DNA from: Sphingomonas asaccharolytica NBRC 15499
GTDB taxonomy: Bacteria > Pseudomonadota > Alphaproteobacteria > Sphingomonadales > Sphingomonadaceae
Assembly (NCBI RefSeq): GCF_001598355.1
Contig: NZ_BCYU01000027.1
Coordinates: forward strand, 1 to 54,394
DNA length: 54,394 nucleotides
Direction: 5' to 3'
The notes beneath the pieces were generated by a model. The model worked only from the letters and a program-made list of their open reading frames with translations, was not told the DNA's origin and did no database searches. The translations under genes were made by a program, and so were the position numbers. Each line of letters opens with the position of its first letter. The first letter of the stretch is position 1. This document shows, piece after piece, positions 42,527 to 52,700 of this stretch.

Positions 42527-44848
42527 TTACGCCGGCCCGCGCGCGAACGAGGGCGGCCGATCGCGTTTCGCGGCGCCGAACCGCGACGGCCGCGCCCCCA
42601 TCTCGAAGACGAGATCGCCGCCCTGGATCAGCTCTGAATGCGCGATCCAGTTCTTCGTCCAGGGCTTGCCGCGCCAGCGCACCGATTGGATGTACGGACG
42701 GTCGGGCCCGTTGCCATTGGCGCGCACGGTCAGCGTGCGGCCATTGCCGACATCCACCTCGGCGACATCGAACAGCGGCGACCCGAAGACGTAAATCGCG
42801 CTGACCGGGTCGACCGGATAGAAACCGAGTGCGCTCAGCACGAACCACGCGCTCATCTGGCCGCAATCGTCGTTGCCGATCACCCCGTCGGGATCGGCCT
42901 TGTACATTTCGGTCAGCAGCCGGCGCACCATCGCCTGGGTTTTCCATGGCGCGCCGCAATAGGCGTAGAGATAGGCGACGTGCTGATCGGGTTCGTTGCC
43001 GTGCGCATATTGCCCGACCAGGCCGGAAATGTCGGGCGGCGCGTTGGCCGGCAAGGTCGATGGGCCTTTGAACAGCGCGTCGAGCTTGCCCTCGAATACA
43101 GCGTCCCCGCCGAAATGCTCGATCAGGCCATAAACGTCATGCTGGTTGAGGAAGGTCGCCTGCCAGCCATTGGCCTCGGTATAATCGCGCCACTTGGGCA
43201 CGTCGTGGCCGAGCTGGATTGGATCGTATTTCTCCCACCAGGTGCCATCGGAAAAGCGCGGGCGGGCAAAGCCGATCTTGGGATCGATGACGTTGCGATA
43301 ATTGCGCGACCGCTTGCGCAGCGTGACAGCGTCATCCTTTGCGCCGGCCGCTTCCGCCAGATGCGCCATCGCCCAATCGTCATAGGCATATTCCTGCGTG
43401 CGGCTGACCGATTCCCATATCTTGTCGGCAGGGATGTAATTCAGGTCGTAATAAAAGCCTCTGCCCAGCGAACCGTCGGAATCCTTATAGTCGCGATCGA
43501 AAGCGCGGCGGCGGATATTGGGCCAGGCGGCGGCGTAATCGGCCTTGATCCCCTTGACATGCGCTTCGGCCAGCACCGACACCGAATGCCAGCCGATCAT
43601 GCACCCGGTCTCGGCTCCCTGGAGCGTCCAGACCGGGGGGCCATAGGGGCTTTGCTGCGTCTGTCGGATCAGGTCGCGCACCAGCAATGTCGCCTGATCG
43701 CGATTGATCAGCGTCAGCAGGGGATGGAGCGCGCGATAAGTGTCCCACAGCGAATAGGCGCTATAGGCCCGTTCGCCCTGCGCCAGCTGATGGACTTGCC
43801 GGTCGAGCCCGACATAGCGCCCGTCGCGATCGGCAAACAGGGTCGGTGCAAGCTGCGCGTGATAGAGCGCGCTCGCCATGATCGTGCGTTGTGCCTCGGT
43901 CCCGCCGGAGACGCGTATCCGATTGAGCGCAGTGGCCCAGGCGGACCGAGCGGCGGCGTGGGCAGCATCGAAATCCCAGCCAGGAATTTCCGCCGCGAGC
44001 GCGTCGCGCGCGCCTTTGACGTCGACGCCCGATAGTCCGGTCTTGACCAGGATCGGATCGCCGCCGGCATCGTCGAAGAACAGCGCGACCTTGAGCTTTC
44101 CCCCTGCGACATTCGTCGCGTCCTTGGCGGCCGGCGCATCGTCATCGCCGAAGAACTGGACGCGGTCCGGCTTGCGCGACAGCCGCATCGCGAAATGGAT
44201 ATGCCGCCCTTTGGCCCAGCGGTTGACCGTCCGGCTGCCCGTCAGCACGCCGTCGAAATCCAATGCCAGCGAGGCATTCTCGAGCAGTCCGCCCTTGTCG
44301 GACGTGTCGAGCATCGCATGGGCGAAATCGATCAGGATATGCGCCGGGCCGCTGGCGAAGCGATAGCGATGGAGACCGCAGCGCTCGGTGACGGTCAGCT
44401 CTGCCTGGACTCCCGATTCCAGCCGAACGCGATAATAACCGGGCTCGGCGAATTCATCAGAGAAACGCTGGCGATAGCCCTTGTCGGGATCGCCGACCGT
44501 CCCCGGCTCGAGCATCAGCCGCTGGCGCGTCGGCACCACCAGGATGTCGAGCATATCGCCGATCCCGGTGCCCGACAGGTGCGTATGGCTGAAGCCCATG
44601 ATCGAGCGGTCATCGCGGTGATAGCCCGAGCAGGCGTCCCAGCCGATATTGTTGGTGTCCGGCCCAAGCTGCGCCATGCCATAAGGCAGCGACGGCCCGG
44701 GGAAGGTATGGCCGTGCCCGCCCGTGCCGACGAACAAATCGGGCCGAGGGGCAGCTGGCGACGCTGCCCAAGCTGAACCGGGCATCGCATTGCCGAGCGC
44801 GGCAAGACCGGCGCCGGCGAGCAATTGGCGGCGGCTGGCGGTGATCAT
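42527..44848 (-). CDS. GH92 exo-alpha-mannosidase
   Basis: A 773-residue exported enzyme with a Tat signal (ASRRQLLAGAGLAALG, cleavage after SAWA near residue 28). The GH92 signature is clear: GGHGHTFPGPSLPYGMAQLGPD at the start of the mature protein, GFSHTHLSGTG, and GNDDCGQMSAWFVLSALGFYPV near the C-terminus. GH92 enzymes are calcium-dependent inverting exo-alpha-mannosidases, mostly alpha-1,2 or alpha-1,3. AAGGGAAG precedes the ATG. It follows the GH125 gene by 22 bases in the same minus-strand operon. Confidence 0.93.
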   Translation of the reverse strand: MITASRRQLLAGAGLAALGNAMPGSAWAASPAAPRPDLFVGTGGHGHTFPGPSLPYGMAQLGPDTNNIGWDACSGYHRDDRSIMGFSHTHLSGTGIGDMLDILVVPTRQRLMLEPGTVGDPDKGYRQRFSDEFAEPGYYRVRLESGVQAELTVTERCGLHRYRFASGPAHILIDFAHAMLDTSDKGGLLENASLALDFDGVLTGSRTVNRWAKGRHIHFAMRLSRKPDRVQFFGDDDAPAAKDATNVAGGKLKVALFFDDAGGDPILVKTGLSGVDVKGARDALAAEIPGWDFDAAHAAARSAWATALNRIRVSGGTEAQRTIMASALYHAQLAPTLFADRDGRYVGLDRQVHQLAQGERAYSAYSLWDTYRALHPLLTLINRDQATLLVRDLIRQTQQSPYGPPVWTLQGAETGCMIGWHSVSVLAEAHVKGIKADYAAAWPNIRRRAFDRDYKDSDGSLGRGFYYDLNYIPADKIWESVSRTQEYAYDDWAMAHLAEAAGAKDDAVTLRKRSRNYRNVIDPKIGFARPRFSDGTWWEKYDPIQLGHDVPKWRDYTEANGWQATFLNQHDVYGLIEHFGGDAVFEGKLDALFKGPSTLPANAPPDISGLVGQYAHGNEPDQHVAYLYAYCGAPWKTQAMVRRLLTEMYKADPDGVIGNDDCGQMSAWFVLSALGFYPVDPVSAIYVFGSPLFDVAEVDVGNGRTLTVRANGNGPDRPYIQSVRWRGKPWTKNWIAHSELIQGGDLVFEMGARPSRFGAAKRDRPPSFARGPA

Positions 44849-44870
44849 CGTTCTTCCCTTCCCGGATTGG

Positions 44871-46322
44871 TCAGATGCGGCCGGCGAGGATCGCCGGCTT
44901 GCGCTGGGCGAGCTCGACGATCAATTGACCGAACAGCGCGTTGGCCCAGGCGAACCATGACCGCGTGAATTTTGACGGGCGATCCTTGTCGAAAGATTCG
45001 TGCATGAAGCCGGTGCCGCCATGCGTCGCTTTCAACCAGCGCAGGCATTGGACGATCGTCGCGTCGTCGTCGGCGTTCATCGCGTGGGTAACGATCGACA
45101 TCGGCCAGATCTGGTCCATCCCGACATGCGGGCCGCCAATCCCCTCGGCCGCCTTGCCCCGGGAGAAATAGGGGTTGCGCGGACTCCAGGCGAGCGCCGC
45201 GGTGCGCCGGAACAACGGATCGTCGCGTTTGGCTGCGTCGATCAGCGCCAGGCCCGACAGGCTCGGGACGTTGGCGTCGTCCATGAACAGCCAGTTGCCG
45301 AACCCGTCGATCTCGTAGGCCCAGACCCGGCCGCCCTGCCCGTCCGGGACCAAAGCATGCGCCTTCAACGCCGCCTCGACTTCAACCGCCAGCGTCTCGC
45401 AGTCCACCGCTGCCACGGCGTCGTTGCGCGCCTGGCGATGGACCGCCGCCAGCTGGCGGAGCGCCGACACCGCGAACAGGTTCGACGGGATCAGGAACGG
45501 ATAGACGCACGCATCGTCCGACGGCCGGAACATCGAATGGATCAGGCCGACTTTCTTCGTCGGCGCGCCATAGCCGTCGAGGATCAGCGAATCGGTAGGC
45601 TGTGCGGCGGTACGCTGGAAATGATAGGGTCCCGCGCCGTCCTTGCGCTGCTGCACACGGAAGGTCGCGACCGCGAGCTTCATCGCGCGCGCCCAGGTGT
45701 CGTCGAACGGCGTCTTGTCGCGTGTCGTCGTCCAATAAGCGTGGCCGAGCCGCATCGGATAGCAAAGCGAGTCGATCTCCCATTTCCGCTCGGCGACGCC
45801 GGGCTTCATGTCGGTCTGGTCCTTTTGCGACCACTCGAGGTCGCTCCTGGCCGCCGGGTCCTTCATGAAGGCATTTGCATAAGGATCGATCAGGATGCAG
45901 CGCGCCTGGCGCTGGATTAGTCCGTGGAACAGCCGCTGCAGCGCCGCGTCGCGCGGCGCGAGATGGACATAGGCCTGGACCTGCGCCGAACTGTCGCGCA
46001 GCCACATCGCCTTGATGTCGCCGGTGATGACGAACGTGTCGGGTTTGCCGTCGACCATCCCGGTTTCGACCGTGGTGTCGAGCGTGTTGGGATAGCAATT
46101 CTCGAACATCCAGGCGAGTTCTGGATCGGCGATGCCGGCCTTCACCCGTGCGATCTCGGCCTCGACGGCGGGGCTGGTGAATAGCCGCCGGGCGAGCGGC
46201 GGGCGCTTACTGGCGAAGGACTCCGCGCGCGCGGCTATCGGCAAGGCCGCGTTGAGCGCGATGGCGCCGGCTCCGGCCATGATATGGCGTCGATTGGGGG
46301 TCAGCGTCTTTCTCCGGGTCAC
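44871..46322 (-). CDS. GH125 exo-alpha-1,6-mannosidase-like enzyme
   Basis: A 483-residue exported protein of the metal-independent alpha-mannosidase family GH125: ENCYPNTLDTTVE, MWLRDSSAQVQAY, WEIDSLCYPMRLGHAYW, FRPSDDACVYPFLIPSN and GTGFMHESFDKDRP. A Tat-like signal is read from the GTG start at 46322 (NRRHIMAGAGAIAL, cleavage after AARA near 33); this GTG overlaps the preceding GH92 stop as GTGA. GH125 removes alpha-1,6-linked mannose, complementing the GH92 activities. Confidence 0.92.
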   Translation of the reverse strand: MTRRKTLTPNRRHIMAGAGAIALNAALPIAARAESFASKRPPLARRLFTSPAVEAEIARVKAGIADPELAWMFENCYPNTLDTTVETGMVDGKPDTFVITGDIKAMWLRDSSAQVQAYVHLAPRDAALQRLFHGLIQRQARCILIDPYANAFMKDPAARSDLEWSQKDQTDMKPGVAERKWEIDSLCYPMRLGHAYWTTTRDKTPFDDTWARAMKLAVATFRVQQRKDGAGPYHFQRTAAQPTDSLILDGYGAPTKKVGLIHSMFRPSDDACVYPFLIPSNLFAVSALRQLAAVHRQARNDAVAAVDCETLAVEVEAALKAHALVPDGQGGRVWAYEIDGFGNWLFMDDANVPSLSGLALIDAAKRDDPLFRRTAALAWSPRNPYFSRGKAAEGIGGPHVGMDQIWPMSIVTHAMNADDDATIVQCLRWLKATHGGTGFMHESFDKDRPSKFTRSWFAWANALFGQLIVELAQRKPAILAGRI

Positions 46323-48664
46323 TTGGCGGGCGCGGTCATCGAGAAGGGCGCGGCAGCCTTGGTGCTGGCCCATTGCTTGTTCGGCGTCGGCCCCATCACG
46401 AACCGTAATGTTCCGCCCTGCGCCAACGCTTCGCGGGTGACATAGGCCATATCGTGCGGCGTGCCGTTCAGCGTCACCGACTGGATGTAGACATTGTCGG
46501 GGCCGCTATTCTCCGCCTCGATCGCCAGCGTCTTGCCGTTTGGCAGGGTCAGGGTGACCTTCTGGAACAGCGGGCTGCCGATCGCATATTGGCCGACCGT
46601 CGGCGTCACCGGATAGAAACCGAGCGCGGACCAGACATACCAGGCCGAGGTCTGGCCGTTATCCTCGTCGCCCGGATAGCCATCGGGCGTCGCCGAATAG
46701 AGCCGCTTCATCACGTCGCGGACGTGATATTGCGCTTTCCACGGCGCGCCGGCCCAATCGTAGAGATAGATCATGTGCTGGATCGGCTGATTGCCATGGG
46801 CATATTGGCCCATGTTGACGATCTGCATCTCGCGCGTTTCGTGGATGACCGAGCCGTAATAGCTGTCGTCGAAAATCGGCGGAGTGGTGAAGATGCCGTC
46901 GAGCCGATCGACGAACTTGCGGTCGCCGCCCATCAGGTCGATCAGGCCCTGCGTGTCCTGCATCACTGCCCAGGTGTAGTGGAGCGCATTGCCTTCGGTG
47001 AAGGCATCGCCCCATTTGTACGGATTGAACGGCGTCTCCCACGACCCGTCCTTGTTGCGCCCACGCATCCACCCACTCTGCGGATCGTAGAGCTTGCGAT
47101 AATTCTGCGCGCGCTGGGCATAGAGTTTGGCGTCTTCGGCCTTGCCGAGCGAAGCGGCGAGCCTCGACAGCGAGAAATCGGCGGTCGTATATTCCAGCGT
47201 CCGCGCGGCATTTTCGTTGATGCCGACATCGTACGGCACGTAGCCGAGCCGGTTGTAATATTCGACGCCCTCGCGGCCGACCGCGCTGACGACATTTCCC
47301 TTCTTGTCGGTCGGGCGGCCCGCGCTGGTCGTCGCGTTCTTGACCATCGCCTTGTAGAGCGTTTCGACATCGAAACCGCGCACGCCATTGGCATAAGCGT
47401 CGGCGATGATGTTCGCCGAATTCGATCCGATCATCACGTCGCGATAGCCGGGGCTCGCCCATTCGGGCAGCCAGCCGCCCTCTTTCACCGTGTTGACGAG
47501 GCCCTGCATCATCTCGCTGTCGCGCTCGGGATACATCATCGCGAAGAACGGGAAGACCGCGCGCCACGTGTCCCAGAAGCCGTTGTCGGTGTACAGGAAG
47601 CCGGCATGGACCTTGCCGTCATAGGGACTGTAATGGACCGGCTTTCCCTTGGCATCGATCTCGTAAAACATCCGCGGGAATTGCAGCATGCGGTACAGCG
47701 CCGAGTAGAAGGTCCGGCGATTGTCGAGATCGGGATCCTCAACCCGGACGCGCGCCAGCTGCGTTTCCCATGCCTGCTTCGCCTTGGCCTGGGTCTCGTC
47801 GAAACCGTCCTTGCCGATCTCCGCGTCGAGATTGCGCGCCGCCTGTTCGGGGCTGATGAACGAGGAGGCGACCTTGACCCCGATCTGCTCGCCCGCCGCG
47901 GTCTTGAAGCTGACCACCGCCCCGACATGGCCGCCTTCGCGCGTCTTGGCGGCGGAGAGCTGGTAATTGTCGTCCCAGGTGCGGGTGACGGTGAAATCGT
48001 GGTCGAATTCGGCGACGAAGTAATTGTGGAAATTGTCAGGCACGCCGCCGCTATTGTTGCGGACATAGCCGGTGATCCGCCGCTTGACCGGATCGATCGT
48101 CACCATCGATCCGCCGTCCTGACCATCGATCAGGATGTGCGCATCGTCGCTCTTGGGAAAAGTGAAACGGAACTGCGCCGCGCGCGCGGTCGGCGTGACT
48201 TCGGCGGTGACGTCGTAATCGGCGAGATAAACCTTGTAGCCGTACGGACGCGCCTCCTCGGCCTTGTGGCTGAACCAGCTGGCGCGATCCTCCTGCTCGA
48301 TCTTGAGCGGACCGGTCTCGGCGAACAGCGCGAGCGCGGCATAGTCGTTCATCCACGGGCTGGGCTGATGCGTCTGCTTGATGCCGTTGATCTTTTTAGC
48401 GGCATAGGTGTAGCCCCAGCCGCTGCCCATCTTGCCGGTCACCGGCGTCCAGAAATTCATCCCCCACGGCACCGCGATCGCCGGATAGGTATTGCCATAA
48501 GACAGCGCATGGTCGCTGTCGGTGCCCATCAGCGGGTTGATGAGGTCGACCAAAGCGGGCTGCGGCGGCGCGGCCTGCTGGGCGTAAGCTGGCGTCGCCG
48601 CGCCGATGATCGGCGATGACAGCAAGGCACCGGCACTGAGCAGCGTGACAAAAGCTCTGATCAC
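46319..48664 (-). CDS. GH92-family mannosidase, second copy
   Basis: A 781-residue exported protein with a Sec signal ending AYAQ (about residue 28). The N-terminal domain starts LINPLMGTDSDHALSYGNTYPAIA and the catalytic part has GFWDTWRAVFP, YAHGNQPIQHMIYLY and GDEDNGQTSAWYVWSALGFYPV. The last motif differs from the GNDDCGQMS form in the other GH92 here, so linkage or substrate probably differs. The GTG start has AGGGA 8 bases upstream and overlaps the GH43 stop as GTGA. Confidence 0.93.
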   Translation of the reverse strand: MIRAFVTLLSAGALLSSPIIGAATPAYAQQAAPPQPALVDLINPLMGTDSDHALSYGNTYPAIAVPWGMNFWTPVTGKMGSGWGYTYAAKKINGIKQTHQPSPWMNDYAALALFAETGPLKIEQEDRASWFSHKAEEARPYGYKVYLADYDVTAEVTPTARAAQFRFTFPKSDDAHILIDGQDGGSMVTIDPVKRRITGYVRNNSGGVPDNFHNYFVAEFDHDFTVTRTWDDNYQLSAAKTREGGHVGAVVSFKTAAGEQIGVKVASSFISPEQAARNLDAEIGKDGFDETQAKAKQAWETQLARVRVEDPDLDNRRTFYSALYRMLQFPRMFYEIDAKGKPVHYSPYDGKVHAGFLYTDNGFWDTWRAVFPFFAMMYPERDSEMMQGLVNTVKEGGWLPEWASPGYRDVMIGSNSANIIADAYANGVRGFDVETLYKAMVKNATTSAGRPTDKKGNVVSAVGREGVEYYNRLGYVPYDVGINENAARTLEYTTADFSLSRLAASLGKAEDAKLYAQRAQNYRKLYDPQSGWMRGRNKDGSWETPFNPYKWGDAFTEGNALHYTWAVMQDTQGLIDLMGGDRKFVDRLDGIFTTPPIFDDSYYGSVIHETREMQIVNMGQYAHGNQPIQHMIYLYDWAGAPWKAQYHVRDVMKRLYSATPDGYPGDEDNGQTSAWYVWSALGFYPVTPTVGQYAIGSPLFQKVTLTLPNGKTLAIEAENSGPDNVYIQSVTLNGTPHDMAYVTREALAQGGTLRFVMGPTPNKQWASTKAAAPFSMTAPAK

Positions 48665-49716
48665 GATCGGCGTCCCTTTTTCATGATGGCCGGCAGCGGC
48701 CGGGGCGCGATGCCTTCATTGGTCATGACGACCGGCTGGATGGTCCCGTCGGCGTTGAACGTCATGCGATCGATCGCAAGTTCGCGGTGGTCGCCATTGT
48801 CGTCGCCGTGCGGTCGGCGGTGATAGACGATGTACCAATCGTCGGTGCCCGGCACGTTGACCACCGAATGGTGTCCCGCGCCATTGGCGATGCGGAAATC
48901 CTGGGCGAGGATGGTCCCCCTCGGCTCGAACGGACCAAGCGGACTGTTGCCGGTCGCATAAGCGACGCGATAATCGGGGCCGGTCCAGCCGCCCTCCGAC
49001 CACATCAGATAATAGATCCCCTTGCGCTTGATCACAAAGGAACCCTCGACATAGCCGGGCGGGGTGATTTCCTTCCATGTCGAGCCGTCCGGATAAGGTT
49101 TCACCGACTTCAGATCGGGGCTCAGCCGAACGACGTTACAATGGCCCCAGCCTCCATAATAGAGATAGATGCGGCCATCATCGTCGCGATAGACAAACGG
49201 ATCGATTGGCTGCGCGCCATTGTGGAAGGCCGACACCAGCGGATGGCCGATCGCGTCGCGGAACGGGCCGCCGGGGCTGTCGGACACTGCCAGGCCAATG
49301 CCGCCGGTCTCCTTGTCGCTCTGAATGTCGTTGGCGCCGAAGAAGAGGTAATATTTGCCGTCGCGCTCGATCGCCGACGGCGCCCAGATCGCATAGGCCG
49401 CCCATTCGATACTCGCGACATCGAGCACATGCCGGTGCCGGGTCCAGTGGACGAGATCGGGCGAGGAAAAAGCGTCGAGAAACGTCTGCTTGAGATATTC
49501 GGGGCGGATCTTCGGCTTGGCGCGCTTCGCCGTTTGAGAAGGAGTGAACGGCGGCGCCGGATCGGGCTTGCCGCTGTCGTCCGAATAGGTGGGGTAGATC
49601 CAATATTGTCCAGCAAAGATGCGAATTTCGGGATCCGCATACCAGCCGGGCACGATCGGGTTGGAGGCGTGCACGGCGGATGCCGCCGCTAGTGCAAGCC
49701 CCGCGGCAAGGCGCAT
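48661..49716 (-). CDS. GH43-family glycoside hydrolase
   Basis: A 351-residue exported five-bladed propeller enzyme. The signal peptide ends AVHA (about residue 17); the ATG at 49716 is preferred because AAGGA lies 5 bases upstream, although one at 49731 is possible. Catalytic residues fit GH43: WYADPEI (base Asp), PIDPFVYRDDDG (pKa-modulating Asp) and YVEGSFVI (acid Glu). GH43 members act on arabinosides, xylosides or galactosides, so the target glycan may carry side chains besides mannose. First hydrolase after the receptor gene. Confidence 0.88.
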   Translation of the reverse strand: MRLAAGLALAAASAVHASNPIVPGWYADPEIRIFAGQYWIYPTYSDDSGKPDPAPPFTPSQTAKRAKPKIRPEYLKQTFLDAFSSPDLVHWTRHRHVLDVASIEWAAYAIWAPSAIERDGKYYLFFGANDIQSDKETGGIGLAVSDSPGGPFRDAIGHPLVSAFHNGAQPIDPFVYRDDDGRIYLYYGGWGHCNVVRLSPDLKSVKPYPDGSTWKEITPPGYVEGSFVIKRKGIYYLMWSEGGWTGPDYRVAYATGNSPLGPFEPRGTILAQDFRIANGAGHHSVVNVPGTDDWYIVYHRRPHGDDNGDHRELAIDRMTFNADGTIQPVVMTNEGIAPRPLPAIMKKGRRS

Positions 49717-49751
49717 CGCTATCCTTGGCATGCCGTCTCGGCCCCTTGGTT

Positions 49752-49781
49752 GGGACGGCGGCGGAGAGAGGCCGCCGTCCC
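49752..49781 (-). terminator. Strong hairpin between receptor and GH43 genes
   Basis: GGGACGGCGGC (49752-49762) and GCCGCCGTCCC (49771-49781) give an 11-base perfect, nearly all-GC stem with an 8-base loop. It lies just after the receptor stop (49794) and before the GH43 start in the same direction. There is no U-run, so it is more likely a transcript-stabilising or attenuating structure that raises receptor over enzyme mRNA than a full terminator. Confidence 0.5.
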
Positions 49782-49793
49782 GGTTACGATCGA

Positions 49794-52700
49794 TCAGAAC
49801 TTGAACGCGGCGCCAAGATAGAACCGGCGACCGGTATATTGCGACGAATAATAACGGGCCGTGGTGTCGTTACCGAGATGCGACCGCGCCGTCTCCTTGG
49901 TGAGGTTGATCACCGAGCCCGTGATCGTGAGGTTGTGGAACACCTCGACCGAGGCGTTGAGGTCGACCTGCTGATACGGGTCGTCATAGACGTTGAGGCC
50001 GGACACCAGCCCCTGCACTCGCTCGCCGCGCCGATTGTACGAGGCCCGCAGCAGCACCGGTCCCTTTTCATAGAATATCGATGCGTTCCACTGCGTCTTG
50101 GCGCTGCCGACAAGCGGCGATGTGCCGATCTTCTTGCCTTCGAGCGATACGTCGGCGACCGACGTGTGGTTATAGGTGAAGTTCACCTGCGCGCCGAGGC
50201 CGAACGACAAAGTGTGCTGCGCATAGATTTCGACGCCCTCCGACTTGGCGCTCGAACCGTTCGCCTGGGTCGAATAGGACTGGACCAGCACGGTCTGCCC
50301 CTGCACTTCCTGGTTCAAGTCGAGCACCAGCGGGACGACGAAGTTCTTCACGTCCTTGCGGAACGCCGCGACGCCGAGCACCGAGCCGGGGTGGAAATAC
50401 CATTCCGCGCCGATATCGTACGCCCAGGCGGAGAATGGCGAGAGGTTGAAGTTGCCGCCGTCGCCCGACCAGCCCGCACGTTCGCCGAACTGCGCGCGAT
50501 CGAACGTATAGGCATCCGAGTGGAAGGTCAGCGAGCGCGCCGAAGCGAGGTCGTTATAGGCGGGACGCGCGACAACCTTCGACACCGCGGCGCGAACCAG
50601 CAGGTTCGGCGTGACGTCCCACGAGATGTTGAAGCTCGGCAACACGTCCGTATAGCTCTTGGACTCGTTGTTCGGGCTGAAGACCCGAACTTCGCGCTGG
50701 GCCTGCGGGATGACCTGGCAATTGCCGTCCGGGCCGATCGGCCGGTTGGGATCGAACGGGCCGCCGGGGCCGTCGACGCAATAGTCCTTCTCGAAATACA
50801 GCGTATCGGTCGACCTGCCCGTCTGCTTCGTGTTGGCAACGCGGATCCCGATATTGCCGCGGATCGGACCCGATTTGAAGTTCAGCTGGGCATAGCCGGC
50901 CCAGATCTTCTCCCCGATCCTGTAGAGGTTCTGCGGCTGTGGGACCTTCACGGCCGGGCCATAGGTCGTATTGAGGTAGTTCAGGTAATTGACCATGTTG
51001 ATCGCCGGGTAGGACGATGCCGTGAACCCGCCGGGGATGTTGGTGATCGGATTGCTGTAGAAGAACGACGGCTGCGCCACCGCGCCCTGCGGCGTATCCT
51101 GGAAGCGCAGCAGCGTCGCCGGATCCGCATACCAATCCTGCTCGCCGGTCGAGCGCTGGACGCGGCCGTCGCGCCATTTGCCGCCGACCTGGATTGAACT
51201 GATGAAAGAGTTATCGAAGCTGCGCGTTACGTCGATCTGGGCATAGCGCTGCTCTATGCTGCTGTTGGTGTAGCCCGATCCGGTCGATCCCGTATCGACC
51301 TGAGCGATGCCGGCCAGCAGGTTCTTCTGCACGTCGGGCGAGAAGGTCATCCCCAGGTCGCCGCCGCTGAAGTCCCAGGTGCTGAGAAAATTGCCGTTCT
51401 GCGTGACGGTGCCGGTCAGGCGAGGCTTTACCGCGACTTTCATCTGCTGCGACGGACCACCGGTCGACTTCGTCTTGCCGACCGCGAACGACACGGCGAG
51501 GTGACCGAGATTCCAGTCGCCATGCAGGTCATAGGTATTCGAAATCTGCTTCTCGCGCTGGTATATGGCCGACAGCTGCGGCGTTTCCATCGTACAGATC
51601 GGGGTGTTGGCGGAGCAGCCCTGGCCGGCCGGCGGAACCTCGAACGTCGCCGACTCCATCACCGTGCCGCTCTTGTCGAACTTCGCGCCGGTGAAGAAAT
51701 TGCCATAGCCCCATTCGGGAATCTTCAGGACATTGTCCTCGCGCGTGCGATTGAGCTGGAAGCGGAAATAATTGAAAGTCAGACGCAGATTGTCGAACGG
51801 CTTCAGGTCGACCGTAGCCTGGATGCCGATGCGCTCGCGCTTGTCTGTAGTAATTTGCTCGTCGACCGACTGCGGCGCCCAATAGCCGTTATAATGCTGG
51901 CCCGAGCGCGTAGTCGGGGCCTTGTCCTCCGACCAATAGGTGATCGCGTCCTGGTTGGGGAGCACCTTGCCGTTGACGTCGGTTGCCAGCTTGCCGCTGC
52001 GGCCGCCATCGGTCCACCATTGCCAGCTCTCGGTCGACCCATCCATCTCGCGATTGGTGCGCTTCTGCCAGCTACCCCCGACCAACAAGCCAATCGTACC
52101 GGCGTCGTTGTGCCACGAAATCTGACCAGTGAGCTGGGGTTCGACCTTTTTGGTTACATCCGAGTCGGTGCCTTCAGCCGAAACGAAGCCAGACCAGGGC
52201 TTGAGATCGAGCGGCCGGCGCGTGCGCAGGATGACGGTGCCGCCGACCCCGCCTTCATCGAGCCGCGCCTCGGGCGACTTGAACACCTCGACACTGCCGA
52301 TCATGCTCGACGGCAGCAGCAGATAGTTAAACGACCGCGACGGATCGCCGCTGTCGGTACCGGCGATGAAATTGCCGTTGAGCTCGGTTAGCGTGAGGTC
52401 GGAATTCAGACCACGAATGCTGACTCGCGAGCCTTCGCCCCCGTCGCGCGAAATGATGACGCCCGGCACGCGCTGTAGCGCATCGGCGACGTTCTTGTCG
52501 GGGAATTTGCCGACGTCCTCCGCAGTGATGACATCGATAAAGGCATTGGCCTCGCGCTTCGTCCGCAAGCTGGCCTCGATCGACTGACGATATCCGGTGA
52601 TGGTGATTTCGCCGGTCGAGTCGGCAGCCTGGGGATCGGCGGGTTGCACGTTAGCGTCGGGCGCAGTGGGTGTGGCGGGCGCGGTCTGCGCCTGGGCAAT

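Noticed and set aside
46454..48619. A 721-codon open frame on the plus strand, antisense to the second GH92 gene
   Set aside because: High GC makes the opposite strand of real genes free of stops. The translation is rich in Arg, Asp, Val and Ile with no domain pattern, while the minus strand encodes a complete GH92 enzyme.
49680..51197. A 505-codon plus-strand frame opposite the TonB-dependent receptor
   Set aside because: Shadow of the receptor reading frame; no ribosome site, no recognisable fold.
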